Assembly (NCBI GenBank): GCA_020634575.1
Contig: JACKBM010000004.1
Location: 1-64,000, forward strand
DNA: 64,000 nt
DNA from: Ardenticatenales bacterium
Lineage (GTDB): Bacteria; Chloroflexota; Anaerolineae; Promineifilales; Promineifilaceae
Direction: 5' to 3'
The translations under genes were made by a program, and so were the position numbers. Numbering within the stretch: the stretch's first letter is position 1; the number at the start of each line of letters is the position of its first letter. The notes beneath the pieces were generated by a model. That model saw only the letters and a program-made list of their open reading frames with translations, was not told the origin of the DNA and ran no database searches. This document shows, piece by piece, positions 26,126 to 35,182 of the stretch.

Positions 26126-26968
26126 TCACACCGCAATCAACACCAGCGCCGCCAGCGCCAGCACTACGCCAACCCATTGCTGGCCCGTCAGCCGCTCCTT
26201 GAGCAAAAACCAGGCCAGCAGCACCGTCGCCGCCGGGTAGAGCGACGAAAGGATAGCGGCAATATCCAACCGGCCGACCGCCGCCGCCAGGGTAAACAGC
26301 GTGTTGCCCGCCGTATCAAAGAAGCCGGCGAGGAGAATAACTGGCAACTCCGCCCGCCCCGGCCGCTGCCAGCTTCCGCTAAATAGGATAACCACCGTGA
26401 TCAGGGCCACAGACGCCGTCCGGGCACTGACCAGTGGCCAATAGACAGAAATTGAGTTGGCCTGATCGATCAGGATAAAAAAGCTGGCAAAACCAAACCC
26501 GGCCAGCACCGGCAGAGGTAAGTCGCTCAGCCGCAGCCCGCCCACGCCACCAGCAGCGGAGATGATCACCACAGCCGTAACGGCCAGTACGAAACCCAGA
26601 AGCTGAGTTGGCGCCGGCAAGCCCTCCAAAAATGCGCCTACAACAACCGGCACCACCGCCGAAATCGCTGCCGTGACGGAGGCCACCAGCCCCATCCGGT
26701 TCCGGGCCAGCGCCCGGTAAAAGGCGACCAACCCGAGATTACCCACCACGCCGGCCGCGGCGCCAATAGCCAGATCACGCGTGCCGGGCCAGGGCTCACG
26801 CAAAAGCAAAGCCAGAATTGTCAGGATGATGGTGCCAAACAGATGGGCGATGAGAACGACGACAAAGGAGTTGATTTTCTTGGCCGCGAGGCCGCCGCAG
26901 AAATCCCCGGTACCCCAGGTCAGACCGGAGGCAAGTCCGTAGAAGATGGCAAGGAGGTCCGGGGGCAT
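26126..26968 (-). CDS. EamA/DMT family transporter
   Basis: A 280-residue inner-membrane protein with ten predicted helices arranged as two EamA repeats. The first repeat shows WGTGDFCGG and the second ends in the usual LLKERLTGQQWVGVVLALAALVL. Such proteins move amino acids or metabolites; the substrate cannot be assigned. It follows the YcaQ-like gene by 24 bases on the same strand. Confidence 0.9.
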   Translation of the reverse strand: MPPDLLAIFYGLASGLTWGTGDFCGGLAAKKINSFVVVLIAHLFGTIILTILALLLREPWPGTRDLAIGAAAGVVGNLGLVAFYRALARNRMGLVASVTAAISAVVPVVVGAFLEGLPAPTQLLGFVLAVTAVVIISAAGGVGGLRLSDLPLPVLAGFGFASFFILIDQANSISVYWPLVSARTASVALITVVILFSGSWQRPGRAELPVILLAGFFDTAGNTLFTLAAAVGRLDIAAILSSLYPAATVLLAWFLLKERLTGQQWVGVVLALAALVLIAV

Positions 26969-26992
26969 GGCTTGGGGGGAGGTGGCGTAGGC

Positions 26993-28228
26993 CTATTTCA
27001 GCCCTTCCCAACCGGCCGGTACATTTTCCACCACAATCTTCTCCGCCTCCAGGAACTTACCCAGCGACTCCATGGCCCGACGGATGCGCCCGACCGTCAC
27101 CTTGCTCTTGGACGCGCCTGGCTCAGCGTAAACGTTGTGGAACGTCAGCGTGCCGTTGGCCCGATCCATCGTCGGGTCCACCCGACCAATCAATTCGTCG
27201 CCGGCCAGAATGGGCAACACGTAGTAGCCAAACTCCCGCTTCGCCTTCGGCACATAAATCTCGATGCGATAGAAGAAATCAAACAGCGCCTCGGTCCGGT
27301 CCCGGTCGCAAATGAGGTTGTCGAACGGAGACAGCAGCGTCGTCCGGGGCTGCCAGTCACCGGCCTGAATCGCCTCCAGTACAGGCGCATCCTCCCGGTG
27401 TAGATACCAGGGCCCCGGCAATTCACCATCTTTACCCTGCACGGTGATCTCCTCGAGTATCCCATCAGCCGTCATTTGAGTAAGCTGCTGCTCCAGGCCC
27501 GGATAACGATTCCGCGTGTAATGCTGCTTGATCTGTTTGGCCGTCGCCACGCCCAGGGCACGAATGGCCCGCTGGGCACTATAACGGGTGACCTGCTCGT
27601 CACTCCACTGCTCCTGCGGCGTCCACTCCGGAAAAAAGTCGCTGGCCAAGCCCCAGCGGCGCTGCAGGCCATCCCGGCCCACGACCATCACTTTGCCCGA
27701 GGTCCAGAGGTAATCCATCAGGCGGGGCACATACCGGCCGGACCACCAGACATGATCCGAATTGGCGCCATCGGAATGATCTTCGATCTCCCGGGACAGC
27801 ACGCCATTTTCGCGTCCCTCATGCAGTCGCTCCAAAATATGGCTCTCCAGCTTCTGCCACTCCGGGATGCTTTCCAGCCAGTTCAGGTAACGCTGCCGCT
27901 CCCGGGTGTCCTGCTGATAATGCGCCATCCGCCAGGCGTAGAGCGGGTATTCCTCCGTCAAGACCAGCGAGGCGGCATGCGCCCAATATTCAAACAGCGC
28001 CCGCTCCCGCCAGCGCAAGCGGTGCAGCTTGTTGCGGTTGAATGGCCCCAGACGGCTCCAAAGGACCAACCAATGGGTCCGCTCCACTGCCCGAATCGGG
28101 TCCAGTTGTACACAACCCAGATCGCGGATCACGCCGAGTAAATCAGGCTTGGGTTTGCGTGTGAGGTGCTGGCGCGTGATGGCCAGACGGCGAACATCCT
28201 GGGTCGAAAGGGTACGTAAGGCTGCCAT
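26993..28228 (-). CDS. ycaQ: YcaQ-type DNA glycosylase (winged-helix, HTH_42)
   Basis: A 411-residue member of the AlkZ/YcaQ family, which unhooks interstrand cross-links or removes alkylated bases. The catalytic motif of the YcaQ branch, Q-phi-D, is Q41-L42-D43 in GCVQLDPI. Tandem winged-helix segments follow, and the YVLPIL ... LIGRVDPTMDR segment is a family hallmark. It stands apart from other repair genes here. A terminator of pfkA lies just upstream. Confidence 0.9.
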   Translation of the reverse strand: MAALRTLSTQDVRRLAITRQHLTRKPKPDLLGVIRDLGCVQLDPIRAVERTHWLVLWSRLGPFNRNKLHRLRWRERALFEYWAHAASLVLTEEYPLYAWRMAHYQQDTRERQRYLNWLESIPEWQKLESHILERLHEGRENGVLSREIEDHSDGANSDHVWWSGRYVPRLMDYLWTSGKVMVVGRDGLQRRWGLASDFFPEWTPQEQWSDEQVTRYSAQRAIRALGVATAKQIKQHYTRNRYPGLEQQLTQMTADGILEEITVQGKDGELPGPWYLHREDAPVLEAIQAGDWQPRTTLLSPFDNLICDRDRTEALFDFFYRIEIYVPKAKREFGYYVLPILAGDELIGRVDPTMDRANGTLTFHNVYAEPGASKSKVTVGRIRRAMESLGKFLEAEKIVVENVPAGWEGLK

Positions 28229-28246
28229 AAATCCCTGCGCGATGAG

Positions 28247-28280
28247 AAAAAAGGATTAGCCTGATAGGCCAATCCTTTTT
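28247..28280 (-). terminator. Intrinsic terminator of pfkA
   Basis: Read on the minus strand, AAAAAGGATT-GGCC pairs with GGCT-AATCCTTTTT around a five-base loop with one mismatch, and ends in a six-T run. It separates pfkA from the downstream ycaQ. It is symmetric enough to work in both directions. Confidence 0.85.
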
Positions 28281-28333
28281 GATTTCACAATGCGCAAATT
28301 ATAGGGGAAAATGGCGTTGCGAACAAATGTTCG

Positions 28334-29431
28334 CTAATCCCCAAAGGAGATCCCGAGATCACGGGCGGTCAGCACAAGGTCATAATCCAGCGGCACCGTT
28401 TTCATGCGCCGGGTGCATTCTTCCAGCGGGACATAGTGAACCGAAGGCGGGTCCAATGCCACCATGATGTCCTCTTCGCCCGCTTCGATGGCCCGCACGG
28501 CCGCCGCCCCGAAACGCAGGGCCAGCAGCCGATCATACGAAGTCGGCGTACCGCCGCGCACCACATGGCCCAGCACGACCGTCCGGGTCTCTTTGCCCGT
28601 CAACGCCTCGATTTCGGCCGCGACCTTGTGGCCCACACCACCCAGGCGCACCGCCTGCCCGATGGATTTGCCGATGATGCTCACCTGCCCATCCACCGGC
28701 TTGGCCCCTTCAGCCACGACGACGATGGAAAAGCGATTGCCGGCCGCCGTACGCGCGTTAATTTTGTCCGCCACCTTGTGGATGTCGTAGGGGATCTCCG
28801 GGATGAGAATGACATCAGCCGTAGCCGCCACACCGCTGTAAAGGGCGATCCAGCCGGCGTAACGCCCCATCACCTCGACGACCATCACCCGCCGGTGCGA
28901 CTCAGCGGTGGTGTGCAGCCGATCGATGGCGCTGGTGGCCACATAACAGGCGGTGTTAAAGCCAAAGGTCACCACCGTGCCATCCAGATCGTTGTCGATC
29001 GTCTTGGGCACACCGATGACCTTTACCCCCTTCTGGGCCAGGCGATGGGCGATATTCAATGAGCCGTCGCCACCAATTGAGATCAGGTAATCAATGCCAT
29101 TGGCTTTGAGGGCGTTGACAATTTCGTCAGACCGATCAATTTCAATCCATTCGCCGGCTTCATTCTGGATAGGAAAGTTAAAAGGATTGCCACGGTTGGT
29201 CGTGCCAATGATGGTGCCGCCCAAGTGGGTAATCCCGCGCACGGTCTGCCGGGTCAGCGGCGTAATGCCGCCTTCCGGATATTCCTCCGGCTTGAGGATG
29301 CCATCGAAGCCATCGCGGATGCCAAACACTTCCCAGCCCCGATTGAGCGCCGCCAGGGTGGCCGCGCGAATGACAGCGTTAAGCCCAGGCGCATCACCGC
29401 CTCCGGTACTTATCGCGATACGTTTACTCAT
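28334..29431 (-). CDS. pfkA: 6-phosphofructokinase
   Basis: A 365-residue glycolytic enzyme phosphorylating fructose 6-phosphate. The donor site reads GGDGS (Gly123, which favours ATP) and PKTIDND (Lys143 before the catalytic Asp146). This Gly/Lys pair differs from E. coli ATP-PFK (Gly/Gly) and from pyrophosphate enzymes (Asp/Lys). I expect ATP use, though not from sequence alone. I chose ATG 29431 (MSKRIAISTGGGD) with AGAGG upstream; the longer frame has no family-like N-terminus. Confidence 0.93.
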   Translation of the reverse strand: MSKRIAISTGGGDAPGLNAVIRAATLAALNRGWEVFGIRDGFDGILKPEEYPEGGITPLTRQTVRGITHLGGTIIGTTNRGNPFNFPIQNEAGEWIEIDRSDEIVNALKANGIDYLISIGGDGSLNIAHRLAQKGVKVIGVPKTIDNDLDGTVVTFGFNTACYVATSAIDRLHTTAESHRRVMVVEVMGRYAGWIALYSGVAATADVILIPEIPYDIHKVADKINARTAAGNRFSIVVVAEGAKPVDGQVSIIGKSIGQAVRLGGVGHKVAAEIEALTGKETRTVVLGHVVRGGTPTSYDRLLALRFGAAAVRAIEAGEEDIMVALDPPSVHYVPLEECTRRMKTVPLDYDLVLTARDLGISFGD

Positions 29432-29576
29432 TAGATGCCTCTTGATAATGTTTCGCTGCCTGCAGTTACAACCGTGCATTTTATCACGAATCAGCCCGCA
29501 TTGAGGCTGGCGCTCTGTGCCATCGGTCCTGGCGGCCAAGCGGGCCAGGGTGACCGTGGCCGGGCTGGGCCGATGG

Positions 29577-29605
29577 CTGGCAGACCGGCCACCGGCCGGT
29601 ACAAT
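29577..29605 (+). promoter_or_regulatory. Putative promoter of the methyltransferase
   Basis: CTGGCA (29577-29582) and TACAAT (29600-29605) are 17 bases apart, and the ATG is only five bases past the -10 with no ribosome binding site, so a leaderless message is likely. One ACCGGCCGGT decamer forms the end of the spacer. Confidence 0.4.
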
Positions 29606-29610
29606 TCCCC

Positions 29611-30279
29611 ATGTTCAAAAAGCTCTGGTGGGGGCTGGTGACCTTTGGCTTTCGCCTCCTCTACAACGAAATGGCCTGGACCTATGACCTGGTCAGCTGG
29701 CTGGTGTCCCTGGGTGAATGGCGCCATTGGCAGCGAGCCGCCCTGCCGTTCCTGTTGGAAGCCCCGCCCGGCCGGCTACTGGAAATCGCCCACGGCCCCG
29801 GCCATATGTTGCTGGCACTTACAGCCAGCGGCCGGGAATTGCACGGCTGCGACCTCTCGCCGGCGATGGGCCGGCAGGCGCGGCGCCGGCTGCAGGCCGC
29901 GAAGCAGCCCGCCCGCCTCAGCCGCTGCTACGTCCAGGATCTCCCTTACGCCGCCGCCGTTTTCAGCGGCATCCTCTCCACCTTTCCCACCAACTACATC
30001 ATCGACCCGGCCACCCTGCAAGAACTCCATCGGGTGCTAATGCCGGGCGGGCGCGTCGTTATTGTCCCTGAAGGCCATCTGACGGGCCGGGCCTCCATTC
30101 ACCGCTTCATTGCCTGGTTGTTTCGCATTACCGGGCAGCAAAGTGCCCAGCAGGCGGAACTGGCCCGTTACTGGCAGGCTTACAGCCAGCCAGCCGTGGC
30201 CGCCGGTTTTCAAATTAGCTGGCACGAGGTCAAGCGCCCCCGCTCCAGTTGCACCGTCCTCTTATTGGAGAAGGGCTGA
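29611..30279 (+). CDS. Class I SAM-dependent methyltransferase
   Basis: A 222-residue Rossmann-fold methyltransferase. The SAM motif I is LLEIAHGPGHMLLAL (near residues 55-69), with the acidic residue of motif II in GCDLSPAM. The N-terminus (LYNEMAWTYDLVSWLV) resembles UbiE-type enzymes. Substrate unknown. It is divergent from pfkA and a promoter for lspA follows it. Confidence 0.85.
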   Translation: MFKKLWWGLVTFGFRLLYNEMAWTYDLVSWLVSLGEWRHWQRAALPFLLEAPPGRLLEIAHGPGHMLLALTASGRELHGCDLSPAMGRQARRRLQAAKQPARLSRCYVQDLPYAAAVFSGILSTFPTNYIIDPATLQELHRVLMPGGRVVIVPEGHLTGRASIHRFIAWLFRITGQQSAQQAELARYWQAYSQPAVAAGFQISWHEVKRPRSSCTVLLLEKG

Positions 30280-30292
30280 GTTCTGGTACAAT
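30265..30292 (+). promoter_or_regulatory. Promoter upstream of lspA-rluD
   Basis: TTGGAG (30265-30270) and TGG-TACAAT (-10 at 30287-30292) are 16 bases apart and lie at the end of the methyltransferase gene. The leader to the GTG at 30450 is about 150 bases and contains a copy of the CCACGGATTAGCAC repeat arm (30307-30329). Confidence 0.45.
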
Positions 30293-30449
30293 GTCGGCTG
30301 GAAATTAGCCACGGATTAGCACAGATTGGGCCCGGATTTTGTCTGGTAGCCCTGGCCAAGAAATCCGCTAAATTCAATTAGCCGTCCCGCTTAAGCGACG
30401 GGCGTAGAACAAAAACAAGATCCCATTGTAAGCGCTGGAAGGAGTCTCT

Positions 30450-31223
30450 GTGGCATTTGAGAGTGGCGATGAGCCGCGGGTTCCCCGGGAGGAACCATCC
30501 CTATTTGATGATTTGGAGCCGCCGCGGCTGCAGCTGCGCGGCGATCGGCCCACGCTGTTGGCACGGCCGTTGGCTGAGCAACCGGCCGGTGCCGTCAAGC
30601 GGGCCGCCGGCCCTTTTTTACCGCTGCAAACGCCGGCCGCGGTTGCCCCGCCGGCTGATGAGACCCCGGCGGCCAATGCGCCCTGGTCCCAACGGCTGAT
30701 CCTCTTTGCTGTTGCTCTCCTGATCATCCTGATTGACCAGGCCAGCAAGCTGTTCATCGAAGGCTGGCTGGCTGTGGGCGAACAGTACGAGATCATTCCT
30801 GGTCTGGCCCCATTCTTCCAGTTTACGCGGACCATCAACCGGGGCGCCGCTTTTGGCATGTTTCAGAATGGCGGCCTGATTTTCGCCGCAGTGGCCATTG
30901 TGGTGTCTATCGTCATCCTGATCTACAACCATCAGCTACCGGCCGGTCAAACCTGGCTGCGACTGGCGCTGGGCCTGCAAATGGGCGGCGCCATGGGCAA
31001 CATGATCGATCGGCTGCGCCAGGGCTTTGTCACCGATTTTATGGATATCAATGTCGAATCCCTGATTGACATCCCCTACGCCAATTGGCCCATCTTCAAT
31101 GTGGCGGACATGTCGATTGTGGGCGGCGTCATCCTGCTGATCATTATCATGCTCTTCCTTGACGAAGATCCCCTCAAACAAAAAGCTGTCCCCGACCATG
31201 AGCCAGTCACCTCAACCGATTGA
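30450..31223 (+). CDS. lspA: Signal peptidase II with long N-terminal extension
   Basis: A 257-residue prolipoprotein signal peptidase. The catalytic Asp residues are in NMIDRL and FNVADMSI, with the usual four membrane helices from about residue 80. The first 78 residues are a Pro/Ala/Arg-rich, probably disordered cytoplasmic tail not found in standard LspA of about 160 residues. Start is GTG 30450 with GGAAGGAG upstream. It overlaps rluD by 26 bases. A second, standard lspA is at 62671-63159. Confidence 0.92.
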   Translation: MAFESGDEPRVPREEPSLFDDLEPPRLQLRGDRPTLLARPLAEQPAGAVKRAAGPFLPLQTPAAVAPPADETPAANAPWSQRLILFAVALLIILIDQASKLFIEGWLAVGEQYEIIPGLAPFFQFTRTINRGAAFGMFQNGGLIFAAVAIVVSIVILIYNHQLPAGQTWLRLALGLQMGGAMGNMIDRLRQGFVTDFMDINVESLIDIPYANWPIFNVADMSIVGGVILLIIIMLFLDEDPLKQKAVPDHEPVTSTD

Positions 31224-32136
31224 GCTCACCCTCCACGAGCCGGACAGCCGGCTGGACCAGGCGCTGGCTGCCGCCCTGCCTGAATTGTCGCGCGTCCAGA
31301 TCCAGCGGCTGATCAAGGATGGCCAGATCACCGTCGATGGCGCCAGCAAGGTCAAGGCCAGCCAGAAGCTCGCCGGCGGCGAACGAGTCACGATCCGGCT
31401 CCCGGCAGCCCAGGAAACCGATCTCGTTGCCGAGGCCATCCCTCTTGACATCCTGTTTGAAGATGAGGATCTGCTGGTTGTGAACAAACCGGCCGGTATG
31501 GTCGTGCACCCCGCCGCCGGCCATGACAGCGGCACCCTGGTCAATGCCGTCCTGGCCCACTGCCCCGATCTTAAGGGCGTCGGTGGCGAAAAACGGCCCG
31601 GCATTGTCCACCGGCTGGATAAAGAGACATCCGGCCTGATTATTGTGGCCAAACATGACCAGGCGCTGCGCTATTTGCAGGACCAATTCCGTGAGCGCAC
31701 CATTCGCAAGACCTACCTCGCCCTGGTCGAGGGCCACCCTGAGCCGGCCGAAGCTCGCATCGACGCGCCCATCGGCCGCGACCCGAAGGCGCGCAAGCGG
31801 ATGGCGGTGATTCGCGGCGGCTCAGCCACCGCCCGGGAAGCGCAGACGACTTACAAAGTGGATCGTTATTACGAGGAACATGCCCTGGTGCGCTGTTTCC
31901 CGCACACCGGCCGGACCCATCAAATTCGCGTCCACATGGCCTGGGTCGGCCACCCCCTGGTCGGCGACAAGGTCTACGGCCGGCGCCGCCCCACACTGCC
32001 GCTCAAGCGCCATTTCCTGCACGCGGCGGCCCTGCAATTCGCCCTCCCCGCCAGCGGCGAGGTGGTGCAGCTGGAAGCCCCCCTGCCGGCTGATTTGCAG
32101 AGCGTCATCGACAAATTGGAAGCCCTCACCCTTTAG
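31198..32136 (+). CDS. rluD: RluD-type pseudouridine synthase
   Basis: A 312-residue enzyme that isomerises uridines in 23S rRNA. An S4 RNA-binding domain (about 15-75) precedes the catalytic domain with the active-site Asp in HRLDKETSGL. GRTHQIRVH is the C-terminal signature. I chose ATG 31198 (MSQSPQPI); it lies within the end of lspA. lspA-rluD adjacency is a classic arrangement. Its stop overlaps that of the convergent ArsR gene by four bases. Confidence 0.93.
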   Translation: MSQSPQPIELTLHEPDSRLDQALAAALPELSRVQIQRLIKDGQITVDGASKVKASQKLAGGERVTIRLPAAQETDLVAEAIPLDILFEDEDLLVVNKPAGMVVHPAAGHDSGTLVNAVLAHCPDLKGVGGEKRPGIVHRLDKETSGLIIVAKHDQALRYLQDQFRERTIRKTYLALVEGHPEPAEARIDAPIGRDPKARKRMAVIRGGSATAREAQTTYKVDRYYEEHALVRCFPHTGRTHQIRVHMAWVGHPLVGDKVYGRRRPTLPLKRHFLHAAALQFALPASGEVVQLEAPLPADLQSVIDKLEALTL

Positions 32137-33269
32137 CTGCCGGCCAGTAAGCCGGCCAAGCCCTCACTCAACGCCCGGACAGGCTCCGCCTCGGCTCGAT
32201 AAAGCACAAAGTAACTCTGGCGCTCAGCGCTGACCCAACCGGCCGCCTGCAGCTGTTTCAGCTGGCGCGAGATGGCCGCGTCGCTCAGCCCAATGATGCG
32301 GGCCAGTTCGCTGGTCGGGCGCGGTTTGGCCGCCACCAGCTGCAGGATTTGCAACCGCGTTGGGTCGCTGATGGCGCGCAGCAGCGTCAGCAACTCCTCC
32401 GGCGGTGCTGGCGAGCGGCCGGCAGCGAGCAGCCCGGGCAATGGGTAGGTCAGGCTAACCTGTTTGCGCTCCCGTTCCGCCAGGTGTTTGAGCGCAAAAA
32501 TGAGGCCGGGCGGCGTGAAATAGGTGGGCCGCAATTGCAGCTCATCGCTGGCCGACAGGACAAAATCATCCGCCTCCAGGCCTGGAAAGGTGATGATGCC
32601 TCCCGCCCGGTTGAGCGTTAACCGGCCGGTCAGCCCATCCAGCGCGGTGAGCGTGTCCGCTTCGTACAGCAAGCGACCACGCTGGCTTATCTCGGCCAGG
32701 AACTGGGGCTCCAGCGTCGCCCAGTAGTCGCTGAAGTATTCATCCCAATAAGATTGCAGGAGGGTGAGGAAGCGCGTTTGTAAACCGGCCGGATCTGTCA
32801 CCAACAGATCAACCAGTTCCACTGAATCCGGGAAATAGTTGCTCAGCCATTGACGCATTTGCGCCTGTTGCGCGCCATCAGCCTGAAACGCTGCCAGCGT
32901 CGGCGGCGCGTTGATGACCTGTTTGCCACCAGGGGCGCCATCGTAAAGAAAAGCAGCCAACAGGGGCAGACAGAATTCAGCGACGGGCTGCGCCTGCAGC
33001 AGCGCCAGCTCCTGGGCAAAATCCGGCACAGCCGCATCCGGCGGCCAGAATAGGGTAACGGTCTGGCGAAAAACAGCATTAAACAGCCGCAACTCACCCA
33101 GGAAGTCAGGCGGCAACTCACGCAGCCGGGCCAGCGCCCAGGTCACATGCAGCGGGTAATGCCGGTAGGCGCTCAACACCTGCAAGCTGAGCAGCAACTC
33201 GCCCAGAACCGAGTAACTGAAAGTAATGTTCTGTCGGGCCAGCTGGCCCACATGCAGCCGAATGCTCAT
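32133..33269 (-). CDS. Long ArsR-type regulator with N-terminal sensor domain
   Basis: A 378-residue protein. The first ~280 residues form a domain I recognise only as the part found before ArsR HTH domains in DUF5937-type regulators. The C-terminal ~80 residues are a winged helix: LLRAISDPTRLQILQLV, then the recognition helix in TSELARIIGLSDAAISRQL. No CxC metal motif is seen, so the ligand is not a classic heavy metal. It is divergent from the S41 peptidase; the palindrome between them is a likely operator. A paralogue is at 48598-49653. Confidence 0.85.
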   Translation of the reverse strand: MSIRLHVGQLARQNITFSYSVLGELLLSLQVLSAYRHYPLHVTWALARLRELPPDFLGELRLFNAVFRQTVTLFWPPDAAVPDFAQELALLQAQPVAEFCLPLLAAFLYDGAPGGKQVINAPPTLAAFQADGAQQAQMRQWLSNYFPDSVELVDLLVTDPAGLQTRFLTLLQSYWDEYFSDYWATLEPQFLAEISQRGRLLYEADTLTALDGLTGRLTLNRAGGIITFPGLEADDFVLSASDELQLRPTYFTPPGLIFALKHLAERERKQVSLTYPLPGLLAAGRSPAPPEELLTLLRAISDPTRLQILQLVAAKPRPTSELARIIGLSDAAISRQLKQLQAAGWVSAERQSYFVLYRAEAEPVRALSEGLAGLLAGS

Positions 33270-33275
33270 CTGATT

Positions 33276-33323
33276 AACTCTTTGCGCAATAAGTTGATTG
33301 GTTAACGGAGTTTACGCTATCCT
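33276..33323. promoter_or_regulatory. Divergent operator and promoter
   Basis: A 20-base dyad AACTnnTTGCGCAAnnAGTT spans 33276-33295, exactly centred on 33285/33286, between the ArsR regulator and the S41 peptidase. On the plus strand, TTGATT (33294-33299) and TATCCT (33318-33323), 18 bases apart, would drive the peptidase. TTAAC/GTTAA (33274-33305) extend the dyad. Binding by the divergent ArsR protein is inferred. Confidence 0.5.
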
Positions 33324-33355
33324 GCTGGCCAAAACAAGCAAAGGGAATTCTTGCC

Positions 33356-34525
33356 ATGAACGAGTTAATTGAACAGATCAGCCAGACCATCCGCGACCAG
33401 TATGTCGTCACGGAGCACATCGACGAAACGATAGGCGAATTGCTGGAAGCGGCGCCATCGTACCGCGAGATCCGCGACCCGTTTGACCTGGCGACAACCC
33501 TGACCAAGATCTTGCGCCAGGCCAGCGCTGATATGCATTTTGCCGTGATCTATCAGCCGAATGGCGCGCCGGCGACGGGGGCCATCCCCTTTGATTTTGC
33601 CGCCCTGGCGCCGCGCCACAACAACTTCTTCTACAATGCCAGCCGGTTGGCCGGCAATGTTGGCTACCTGGAACTGCGTCTGTTTCCAGATCCAGCACGG
33701 GCGGCGCGGACTGTTATCGGCGCCATGGCCTTCCTGGCGGGAACGGATGCGTTGATCTTCGATTTGCGCCAGAATCGGGGCGGCCGGCCGGAGATGGTTC
33801 AGTTGCTGTTGAGCTATCTGCTGCCTGGACCCACGCATATCAACAGCTTTCAGAATCGGGGCGACGCCACGCTGCGCCAGTTCTGGACATTGCCGTATGT
33901 GCCGGGCGAGATCCGGCCGGATACGCCCGTCTACGTCCTGACCAGCAGCCAGACCGGCTCCGCCGCCGAAGAGTTTGCCTACGATCTGCAGCAGCTCGGC
34001 CGCGCCACGCTCGTCGGCGAAACGACCATCGGCATGGCCCACCCGGTGCAAACGTTCCCGCTGCGCGATGGCTTCAGCATCAACGTCCCCATCGGCCGCC
34101 CCATCAACCCAATTTCCGGCACGGACTGGGAAGGTGCCGGCGTCGTGCCGGATGTGGCGGTGCCGGCCGACAAGGCGCTGGTAACGGCTCATGAGCTGGC
34201 GCTCGCCGGCCTGCTGGAATCATGCCGTGATCTGGAACTGGCTGATTTTTATCGTTGGGAATTGGAAACCGTACGCGCCGATCAGGGCCGTTGGGCTGAT
34301 CTGAATCTGGACTTATTTGCCGGTAACTATGAGGGTCGCGAGGTCCGGCTGGAAGGCGGCCGGCTCCATTTCTACTCACCCCATTTTAGCGGCGCCCTCA
34401 AGGCTGTGGGACCAGACACCTTCGCCCTCTCGGACGAGATCCGGCTTACCTTCAATGCAGCCGGCCTCACCCTCAACTGGCGTGATCTACCCCGTCAGCA
34501 ACAACTGGCGCGGACTGGGCCGTAG
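33356..34525 (+). CDS. S41 family peptidase (tail-specific protease type)
   Basis: A 389-residue serine peptidase of the IRBP/CtpA superfamily. The nucleophile Ser is in TSSQTGSAAEEFAY, after the strand LIFDLRQNRGG. A short N-terminal helical domain (about 1-60) is present. There is no signal peptide, so it probably acts in the cytoplasm. No PDZ domain is seen, unlike CtpA. A C-terminal extension (after about 300) is of unknown role. It is controlled from the divergent region next to the ArsR regulator. Confidence 0.88.
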   Translation: MNELIEQISQTIRDQYVVTEHIDETIGELLEAAPSYREIRDPFDLATTLTKILRQASADMHFAVIYQPNGAPATGAIPFDFAALAPRHNNFFYNASRLAGNVGYLELRLFPDPARAARTVIGAMAFLAGTDALIFDLRQNRGGRPEMVQLLLSYLLPGPTHINSFQNRGDATLRQFWTLPYVPGEIRPDTPVYVLTSSQTGSAAEEFAYDLQQLGRATLVGETTIGMAHPVQTFPLRDGFSINVPIGRPINPISGTDWEGAGVVPDVAVPADKALVTAHELALAGLLESCRDLELADFYRWELETVRADQGRWADLNLDLFAGNYEGREVRLEGGRLHFYSPHFSGALKAVGPDTFALSDEIRLTFNAAGLTLNWRDLPRQQQLARTGP

Positions 34526-35159
34526 CCTTACCCAACCAATGGTCAATGCTCACCATCAACGCCCCCAATAGCAACAGGAACACGATCAGCGCCAGCGACC
34601 AGAGCGCCACACCGCCATAACCGATGGCGTTGACGTCGACAAAAAAATAGGGGTAATAGCCCACCCGAGGCCCATGAAACAGCCAGTAAACAAGATAAAG
34701 CACCGGGTAAATGAGCCAGCGCACCGGGTCTGCCCAGGTCAGGCTACCCTTGGGCACAGCACGCAAGAAGTAAACGGCGCCGAGTATCGGCGACAGTGAA
34801 TGGGCACAGATCTCGGGGATCCAATCCATGAGCGTCACCATGCCATGTGAACCGCCCAACAGCAGCCAGAAACCCAGGCCCACAAAGGCGATGTACAGGC
34901 TGAAGGCGGCCTGGACCGACGGGCTGCTGAACCAGTCATGCAGCCGGCCGCGGCCAAAAAGCAACACGGCGGCCATGATGACGATGAGGCTGTTGGTGGA
35001 GATGGTGAAAAAGCTGAAATGGGCGACCGTTTGCGCCCACCATTGGCTGGTTGGGGCAGCCGCCAGCCGCTCAACATACCAGATAACAACGCCGGCCAGA
35101 GAAGAGAGAAGCAAGGCAGTGAGCCAGATCCGTCTTTCGGTTTCGCGGGACATGGGCAT
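34473..35159 (-). CDS. Pr6Pr family membrane protein
   Basis: A 228-residue protein with six predicted helices. The HFSFFTISTNSLI segment and SLSPILGAVYFL / YPVLYLVYWLFHGP blocks are typical of the Pr6Pr (FAR-17a/AIG1-like) family, of unknown function in bacteria. I chose ATG 35159, preceded by GGAGG five bases before. Its 3' end overlaps that of the convergent S41 gene by 53 bases. Confidence 0.85.
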   Translation of the reverse strand: MPMSRETERRIWLTALLLSSLAGVVIWYVERLAAAPTSQWWAQTVAHFSFFTISTNSLIVIMAAVLLFGRGRLHDWFSSPSVQAAFSLYIAFVGLGFWLLLGGSHGMVTLMDWIPEICAHSLSPILGAVYFLRAVPKGSLTWADPVRWLIYPVLYLVYWLFHGPRVGYYPYFFVDVNAIGYGGVALWSLALIVFLLLLGALMVSIDHWLGKATAQSAPVVADGVDHAS

Positions 35160-35182
35160 ATTCACCTCCGGGATGGGGCGAA

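Noticed and set aside
32133..34525. An arsenic or metal resistance locus, because of the ArsR-type protein.
   Set aside because: The regulator lacks Cys ligands, and the neighbour is an S41 peptidase; no transporter or reductase is present.
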